Source of the DNA: Carya illinoinensis
Taxonomy: Eukaryota; Streptophyta; Magnoliopsida; Fagales; Juglandaceae
Assembly (NCBI RefSeq): GCF_018687715.1
Contig: NC_056766.1
Span: 10,157,501-10,221,500, forward strand
Length of the DNA stretch: 64,000 nt
Reading direction: 5' to 3'
Of this stretch, positions 57,739 through 64,000 are shown one piece after another; the first letter of the stretch is position 1, and each line of letters opens with the position of its first letter. The notes under the pieces were generated by a model. The model did not search any database, was not told where the DNA came from, and saw only the letters and a list, made by a program, of their open reading frames with translations. Position numbers and translations under genes: made by a program.

Positions 57739-59782
57739 TGTGACGCTCCCAAATCCCACGTACAAACATGTGGAAATCGAGACGTCGGGATGATGACAAC
57801 ACGGGTCACCACCCTATCGACAAGTGCCAAGTGTGTGTACATGCATCAAGTGTGCAAACAAAAACACGCAGCAGATAACAAAAGTCTTATAACTAAGTAC
57901 TAGAATTTTTCTTTGTTTAATACAAACCTGATTAAAACATACATAATAAAATATTACAAGCCTCAAATATTGTTTCAAAACCAAACTATAAGGCATAAAA
58001 CTCCAAATCAATACTCCGGCAGAGCCGCCTCCTCGGGCTCAGCCTCCTCCTCTTCCTCGACCTCTGCATCAAAATCTACGGTACCAAAATGGTGCCGCAG
58101 GTAAGTAAAAATCCAAACGCCACAAGATAAAAACATATTAAACTCAACAATATGCATGAAAGAATGCTAAATGCACATATCCCATAAATCCACATTTTTC
58201 CACGCACGCCAAACTCCCATTTTGGCCCAAAACATATCCTTTAAACAAAACCTCACCATTATCCCCGATAATGGCCCAAAAACAAAACCATCAGAGCACT
58301 CTAGGCGGGACTCTACCACCATCCCTGCTCACCACCGTCCCTACGCGTGCATCGTAGGCGGGAATCACAGGCGGGATTCTACCACCGTCCCTGCTTACCA
58401 CCATCCCTACACCGCGTGCACCATAGGCAGGAACCACAAGTGGGATTCTACCACCGTCCCTGCTTACCACCATCCCTACACATGCCTCTGACTCAAACCA
58501 GTCACTCCAATCGTTCACATAAACCAAAAACATTTCTCGCTTGAAAGCCTAGTTTTCAAGTTCCAACACATGTACATACATGCAATGCACACCTCAAGAC
58601 ACAATTCATCCAACAAATAACAATATCAACAATAACCAAACACTCCATCGTCAAATCCATCCGACCCCCGACTCAGTCCAAAATTAACCAACCAGTCAAT
58701 GAATTTATTGAAAAAGTAATAATATATTTAAATCTAAAATAGAGTTTTGAAAATACTTACAATGCTATAAGATATTTTTTGAAGGATCACAACGTTGCAA
58801 ACGGCGGAGAAAAAGTAACGTAACAGTGTAAAATACACTGTGGACGTGAGTTATAAAATACCCACTTTCGAACGGGAACAAACCAAGACTTGAAATTGAT
58901 AGGGAATAGCCTAGAGATGTTTATGAAGCTAATGGAAGTGAGTTTTGGCCGTGGGTGGCGGTGGAAATGGCGTTAGAAGCGGAAAAAGGGAAAATCGGAG
59001 TTGAGCTTGTGGGAGCTGCTCCGGCAACGGATCGGGGCTTGAAATGGGTGGGTTAGGATAGCAAGAGGTAGGTGATGAAGTGGTGAAAAGATGGTGGCCG
59101 GAGGTGGAGCGACGGCGGTGAAAATGCACAAAAACATGCAGCTTAGATGGGCTCTCGGCGGCAAATTGCGGCTCGGATGGAGGTGAGATTTGGTGGGGTG
59201 GTTCACCGGTCGGAGGGGGAAGTTTCTGGGTGGGTGGTGCCAGCCACGTCGCCGGCGAGCGGCGGTTCTGGGCTGAAGAAGCAACCGGCGACAGAGAGAG
59301 GGAGAGAAGGTGCAGCGCACGGGAGAAGAACGGGGAAGAAAGAAAGAAAAAAAGAAAAAAAGAAAAGAAGGAAAAGAAAAAGAAAAGGAAAAGAGAAAAA
59401 GAAAAAGAGAAAAGAAAAAGAAAAGATGAGGGAAGAGAAATGAGGTCCAATCCTCACTTCTGGAGTCCAAAAACTGATCCGACGAAAATAAATTTTAAAA
59501 ACTATAAAACGACTAAATTAATTTAAACACCACATCACGTTAAAATATAATAAATAACTAATAAAAACTAAGAACTAAATTTTAAATCCAAAAATAAACT
59601 AAATTAAATTACACAGAAATTTAAATTCAAAACGATAATTAATATAAAGAAAGGTCCACAAAAAAAATATCACAACTAAATAAATCCAATTAAAATACAA
59701 TAATTTAAAATAAAAGAACTAATATATTAATTAAATTAAAATACTCCTTCAGTGAAAATACACATAAAAACAGGATGTCACA
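57739..59782 (-). repeat. gypsy 5' LTR (right)
   Basis: 2044 bp, same layout as the left LTR plus about 150 bp (58592-58755). Tandem array at about 58300-58490; hairpin units at about 58205-58275; purine-rich block at about 59295-59440. Confidence 0.88.
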
Positions 59783-59853
59783 ACGGAAGTTATGAAGATC
59801 TTCATTGAGGTGGAGCTTGGCTGTGGGACCAGTCAAAGTTGCAAGGTGGAGAT

Positions 59854-60277
59854 TGTTGGCTTTTTGCTCCTTTACTTAAGTCCCACATGGATGGGAAGTG
59901 AATGAGGAGCACATTTGCAAGCCTATATAAGGAGGCTTGGGTTCCTCGATTTAAGTACACCAGTTGAAACCTTATCTAAAAACTTTTAACTTTAGTTAAA
60001 TTCCACTATTGATCTTTTTGTAAAAGGGAAATATGTGTAAAGTTAAAGTTTTGCTAGTGGAGAAACTTTGTGGGTGTGTTTGAGGTGATGAGAACAAATT
60101 TTGTGATTGTAACAATTTTTTACATAGTGGATTTTCTTCTTTGGGTCTGGTGATTTTTCTCCTGTTTAGGAGTTTCCACGTAAAATCTTATGTTATTATT
60201 ATTTTTCTTTTTTTCTTGTTATTCTTACAAATGGTACATCCTATGAGGGTGAATTTGGGAGGTCCAAATTCCCAACA
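59854..60277 (+). repeat. copia-type 3' LTR
   Basis: 424 bp, TGTTGGCT...CCCAACA. Partner of 49321-49741. Followed by the TSD gaggg. Confidence 0.88.
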
Positions 60278-60282
60278 GAGGG

Positions 60283-62734
60283 CATTTCGGGTGAGGAGAT
60301 CTTGTTACTCGTTTGGGTGAGGGAGAAACTAGGTTGCTAGAGTGAGGGGTGAGGGAGGACCATGACGTGGTGCCCAAACCTGGTTGGCCAGGTCAGGGAG
60401 CGTGGTGTGCGATGAATCAACCAGAGGATGAGCAGATTTTCTGTTTTTGGTTACTTCCGTTAAGTCTATCAACACCAAATATAAACACATGATATTTCAT
60501 ACGCCCCGCTCCAAATGCATACTCCTTCGAGTCCCCAACCCTGCCTCTCCCCCTCCCACTGTAAAGTCTTCTTCCTCGGCCTCGCCTAGGCGCACCTCTC
60601 CCCACTGTATCCTCCTCTACCTCTGCCTCTAACACCACCAATGCTCCTTTTGATGTCATCGTCGCCATCTCCACCACCACGTGATAGAATCTTCACCACG
60701 TTTTACATAGCTTCTTCCGATTCATCTTGGGCTTGGGAAAAACTTTTCCATGCTCGAGTATGCCTGTTCTCTTCAACAAATTGAGCCTCTAGGCTCGGTT
60801 GCTTCAGGGGTTTTCCACGACTGCTACCAATCGATACAGGGTGTATGCTCGGAGGGAGATTCTACTCAGTAAAACTCTTAGCCACGTCCAACAAGTTTGC
60901 TGGCCCGTCTTCTTTCTTGAAGAAAATAGGAGAAAACTTTGTGATGAGAAAAAAAAAAAAGTAATTTCGTTTTATCCAGATTAAGATCGACATTTTATTC
61001 TAGATTGGTGATTTTTTTTTTTCCCCTGAGGACTTACATTGATATGAAAAAAAAAAAGTTGAAATAGATCAGGCCCTGTTTTGGTGTTTTTGAAACCTGT
61101 CATTGGCATCCTCAACAAGGCTATATTTGTCATCTATTAAAATTCATCCAGATCGTTTTGTGCATTTCTTGCAGTGAAAAGTAGATCATAGAATTTTTGA
61201 AGTAGAAATTAACTAGTACGTTTTCTTCTTTCCTTTTATTTGTGTAATTTTTAATTACACTTGTATCAAAGATTGTTTGCCTCGATGGTGTTGGGTTGAT
61301 CCAGTGTTGGTAAAAGCGCAAAACCACAAGGACAAATGCAACTATTTCTATTTTTTTTCTTCCTTACCTTTACATTCTTGTAGAATTTTTAACACCAATT
61401 AGAACTACTCAAGAGGTTGTAAAAACTGACACTACCTGAAACAATTGAGTTCTTGTTTTGACTCTGACCCAACTGTCACGAACCTGTTTAATATATATTT
61501 CAAGATTGTTTGGCTTATAATTTCTTCATAGAAGTTAAGTGAGAATAAAGATTTTGAGAAGGAATGGACTTTCTTTTTCAGCAGGGGAGTTTCTCATTTT
61601 TATACCTCTACCTTTGATGAAATGGCCTCAAATTTTAATTAAATAAAATATTTCTATATTGGAGGCTGTTGTTGCAAAATTCTTACTTCGTTTCTGGATC
61701 AATTGATATACAACTTATGACTGAAAATGGGGAAAAAGAAATAAAATGAGACAAGTTACTCTAAAATGAGTTTTTCTGAAGGCTCATTAATTAATTCAAG
61801 GGTGGCTTGCTTTTTGTGATCATCTAAAATCCCCTATACCTTCTAAGTCTTATGTACAACAATTAGAAAAAGATGTTGATGATTTATTTTGTGATGACAA
61901 ACTTGATTTGTAGTATGTGCTAGATTAAAAACGTGAGAGCAACATAGGAATAAAAGATTATATTTTTTCAGTGCTCCCTTGGTCATCTTAAGTAGTGTGG
62001 TTTATTAATCATGAGATAATTTTTTTCTTCATGTGATCAAATTTTGGAAAGTATCTTTACTACCCATCTTTATGACAATGAAAGAAAGAAACCATAACGT
62101 GCTTATGACCAATCGAGGAGTAGAGAAACAAACCATTTTACAATCATAATTGTGCTTGAAATGCAAAAGTGAAGCTGATTGAGTGCTGTACTTTATTGGT
62201 AGATTGGTAGATTCTATAGTGATAGTCAAAGTATGCTAGAAGTTTTTATCTTCTTCTTGTAATTAATTAATTATTTGAACTGTTTTGTTTAATAATTGAT
62301 GTACATATTAGAAGTTTGATTTCCTGATGTTTATATATTTATTTATATATTTCTTGTTTTCACTAAAACCCAAGTGGTCAGCATGAATAATTAGAGGCAT
62401 AATACACCAGTCGAGGAGGTGGAACAGTGACACCTCAACTTTAGCTGACTTTCTTTACATGCATTGAAATAGGATATTCAATGCATGTAAATTGTACTTG
62501 TTCTCGTGGTGCCTCCCAATCTGAAAAATAGAGAAATCCTACTTGTACTCTCTTCCTCTCTGTGATGGGGCAATTTCATTGATCAAATCTATTGTAACCT
62601 TTTTCAAGGATCATGTCATGTCACATTAACGTATCTATATGGTAGCAGACTATTTAAATACTTGAGACTTACAGTGTGACCGAATCTTAACCCACAATGC
62701 ATTGAAGTGGAGCAAGCAAAGAAATTTGAGGTAT
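60283..62734. other. no recognised gene
   Basis: The left part (60420-60680) is CT-rich and opens 61- and 87-codon ORFs on opposite strands. The minus-strand one is Arg/Gly-rich (GRGAPRRGRGRR), but no family or start context supports it. A-tracts are at about 60946-60960 and 61042-61055. The rest is AT-rich and looks like intron or intergenic DNA. Confidence 0.4.
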
Positions 62735-62920
62735 TGTAATATATTAAAATATCAATTTAAACATATATGTTCTTTTGAAGCAAAACATACATATCTATGG
62801 GCACAGGTACTGAACATGTTGTGTTGTTGGGTGGAGGATCCAAATTTAAAGGCTTATAAGTGTCACCTTTCTAGAATCAAAGATTATCTATGGGTGGCTG
62901 AAGGTGGAATGAAGATACAG
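62735..62920 (+). pseudogene. oxidosqualene cyclase exon remnant (cycloartenol/triterpene synthase family)
   Basis: The frame reads [17 protein letters not shown], then [20 protein letters not shown] and [18 protein letters not shown], ending at a CAG|GT splice-donor-like border (62918-62922). [13 protein letters not shown] and DYLWVAE/DGMKMQ are hallmark stretches of plant oxidosqualene cyclases, which fold oxidosqualene into sterol or triterpene skeletons. About three residues are missing before VLNML compared with family members. No neighbouring cyclase exons (DCTAE or QW motifs) were found on either side, so this is a stray exon. Confidence 0.78.
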
Positions 62921-63279
62921 GTTCCATTTCAATAGCACCAGAAACCTATCTGAAGTTGGTTTGAAGTGTCCAACTATTGACATCAGTGTTAATGTTTCAA
63001 TGAATGGGATACAATGGTTCATAATAGCTCCAGCAGATTATTTGTTGGGCCCTAGAGAAACCCGAGAAACTAGAAAATACAATGAGTCGATGCAAGTCTG
63101 CATAGTGTTGTTATATCTCTTGCTTACAGATCATTTGAGTGATTTTGTAAAGAAGTTGCTGACATATCTGATGTTTTCTATTGTTTTTTTCTTCCCATAT
63201 TTTCACCCTCATTCTTGTCTTGTGCCATAGCGGTCAACTTTGAGATTACATTAGAACACCTTTTTTCCTTGCAAGGCAG
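62921..63279. other. spacer between two gene remnants
   Basis: An 89-codon plus-strand ORF (62961-63230) without recognised motifs, T-rich towards the right. It could be intron sequence of the UVR/YccV gene. Confidence 0.35.
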
Positions 63280-63447
63280 GCCTTCAGAATGCAATTGAGT
63301 GCGAGAATTATGTTTTGGCTGCAGAGTTACAGGATGAAATTTCCAAACTCGAGGCAGAGTCCTTGGCAGCATCAGCAAAAGCTCTGGCATATGAAAATGC
63401 ACAATATACATTTCGTTTGGGATAGAAAGTGGAGCACAAAAATTTCG
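63280..63447 (+). pseudogene. exon with UVR motif and start of a YccV-like domain
   Basis: Reads LQNAIECENYVLAAELQDEI then SKLEAESLAASAKALAYENA, followed by YTFRLG, an in-frame TAG (63423-63425) and KVEHKNFG at a GT donor-like site (63448). The first part matches the UvrB/UvrC (UVR) helical motif; FRLGQxVxHKxFGYRGVI is how YccV/HspQ-like (hemimethylated-DNA-binding) domains begin. A family member would have Gln where the TAG stands. Plant proteins combining UVR and YccV-like domains are known, mostly predicted for the chloroplast. One exon only is visible; the acceptor is probably at 63279. Confidence 0.6.
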
Positions 63448-63962
63448 GTACACAACCATTATGCCATTTTCTGGATTATTTCTGCCTTAGTTAGTTTGAT
63501 TTGAGCATAAAGTTAGTTGTAGCATTGCTGTGAGCTGTAGTAGTTTTGAGAATGTTATGATTAAGGAAGCTTCAGAAGGAAATTAATTTTAACTGTCTTG
63601 TCCTTGTATCTATTTCTAAGTAGGTGCTTTTTGTTGTATATGTCATGTTTACTTGGGCATTATGCCTATTCCTCCATATGTATTAATAAAATTTCTTTTT
63701 ACTTATAAAAAATGCCTTATATTATTTGTAACTGGTAGAGAAGCCCTAAAGAATTAAAGGGAAATCAGTAGAATCAGGAGTAGGTTCCTCGCATTCTAAT
63801 GATTGACCAATATTCTCTGTTTAATACTGAAAATTGTACAATATACAGCCACCATGAAAACACATTTAAACTGAAAGGCACATTTATTAACAGAACAGGC
63901 TAAAAAAAGCTTTGGGGAAGTTTAAAATCTGAAAAAAAGGTATATGTATGTCACTCAAAGTA
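63448..63962. other. AT-rich non-coding, with possible 3' UTR on the minus strand
   Basis: No plus-strand ORF of note. A minus-strand AATAAA (plus strand about 63879-63884, tttatt) could serve the possible gene end at 63963. Confidence 0.4.
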
Positions 63963-63998
63963 TCATTCAGCGTAATCAAAGCTGTCTCGAACCCCTCT
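63963..63998 (-). CDS. possible C-terminus of a gene entering from the right
   Basis: On the minus strand from the window edge one frame reads RGVRDSFDYAE and then TGA, followed about 80 bp later by AATAAA. A second frame stays open longer but has an unlikely composition. Too short to identify; offered only because the stop and poly(A) signal fit a gene end. Confidence 0.22.
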   Translation of the reverse strand, partial: RGVRDSFDYAE

Positions 63999-64000
63999 AA

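Larger units (their letters stand above)
50489..59782 (-). mobile_element. Ty3/gypsy-type element, non-autonomous, nested
   Basis: Minus-strand element with LTRs 50489-52374 (3') and 57739-59782 (5'). Flanks are gcgga (50484-50488) and acgga (59783-59787), a 5-bp TSD with one mismatch. A Met-tRNA primer binding site is at 57725-57736 and a polypurine tract at about 52375-52390. The internal region has gag, interrupted by another insertion, and a long 3' region without readable protease, RT or integrase. It belongs to the same family as 19422-23561. Confidence 0.88.
49321..60277 (+). mobile_element. copia-type LTR element without pol, host of the nested gypsy
   Basis: LTRs 49321-49741 and 59854-60277 begin TGTTGACTTTTTGCTCC or TGTTGGCTTTTTGCTCC and end AAATTCCCAACA. 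The 5-bp TSD gaggg is at 49316-49320 and 60278-60282. A Met-tRNA primer binding site (TGGTATCAGAGC, about 49744-49755) and a polypurine tract (gcaaggtggagat, about 59841-59853) are present. Without the nested gypsy the internal part is only about 0.85 kb, starting with a copia gag N-terminus. It is therefore a non-autonomous deletion derivative. Confidence 0.88.

Noticed and set aside
60417..60680. Arg/Gly-rich minus-strand protein (RGG-like)
   Set aside because: Composition follows from a CT-rich strand; there is no recognised domain, and the opposite strand is equally open.
62735..62920. Functional oxidosqualene cyclase gene
   Set aside because: Only one exon with a small deletion is visible; no other cyclase motifs lie within reach on either side.

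Overview
This window looks like a repeat-rich, gene-poor stretch of nuclear DNA from a dicot plant. The signs are plant-type split genes, plant lineages of L1, Ty1/copia, Ty3/gypsy and CACTA elements, AT-rich introns and MITE-like repeats. The mix of repeats reminds me of woody Fagales such as walnut, oak or hickory, but that is a weak inference. No rRNA, tRNA or CRISPR was seen.

Left third (about 0.66-19.4 kb): a head-to-tail array of a non-coding repeat. Complete units are about 1.64-1.77 kb and several are internally deleted. A unit carries a GATGA-rich block, a TATA-like box with a CT-rich leader and a short signal-peptide-like reading frame, and a conserved AT-rich half. A 5'-truncated L1-type LINE (5222-11252, minus strand) sits inside one unit with an 18-bp target site duplication (TSD). 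Then come the 3' part of a Ty3/gypsy-like element (to 23561) and the right half of a decayed CACTA transposon ending in TGTAGTG at 27047.

Middle (29.0-42.4 kb): the only nearly complete host gene, a cucumisin-like subtilase with ten exons. All catalytic residues and splice sites that I traced are intact. Its last exon is split by a young LTR element (34335-42021, TSD cagct, LTRs of 1133 bp with four differences). That element looks SIRE/Maximus-derived. It has a gag gene but no pol. It also has a second transcription-unit-like module: clustered CGCTCGAG motifs, a TATA box, a leader intron and an ORF resembling the plant 'Transposase_32' domain. The same CGCTCGAG motifs form a 51-bp minisatellite just upstream of the LTR TATA box.

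Right third (42.4-64 kb): the 3' end of the subtilase and its flank are tandemly duplicated, and the second copy holds a scrambled copia element (44140-47379, TSD cttgg). Next is a three-level nest. A copia-type element stripped of pol (49321-60277, TSD gaggg) contains a gypsy element (50489-59782), whose gag holds a further TG...CA insertion (54363-56847, TSD atatc). After this come single-exon remnants of an oxidosqualene cyclase and of a UVR/YccV-domain gene. A possible 3' end of a minus-strand gene lies at the right edge.

Except for the subtilase and the 34.3-42.0 kb element, almost everything is decayed. All family names come from reading translated motifs by eye; no database search was possible.
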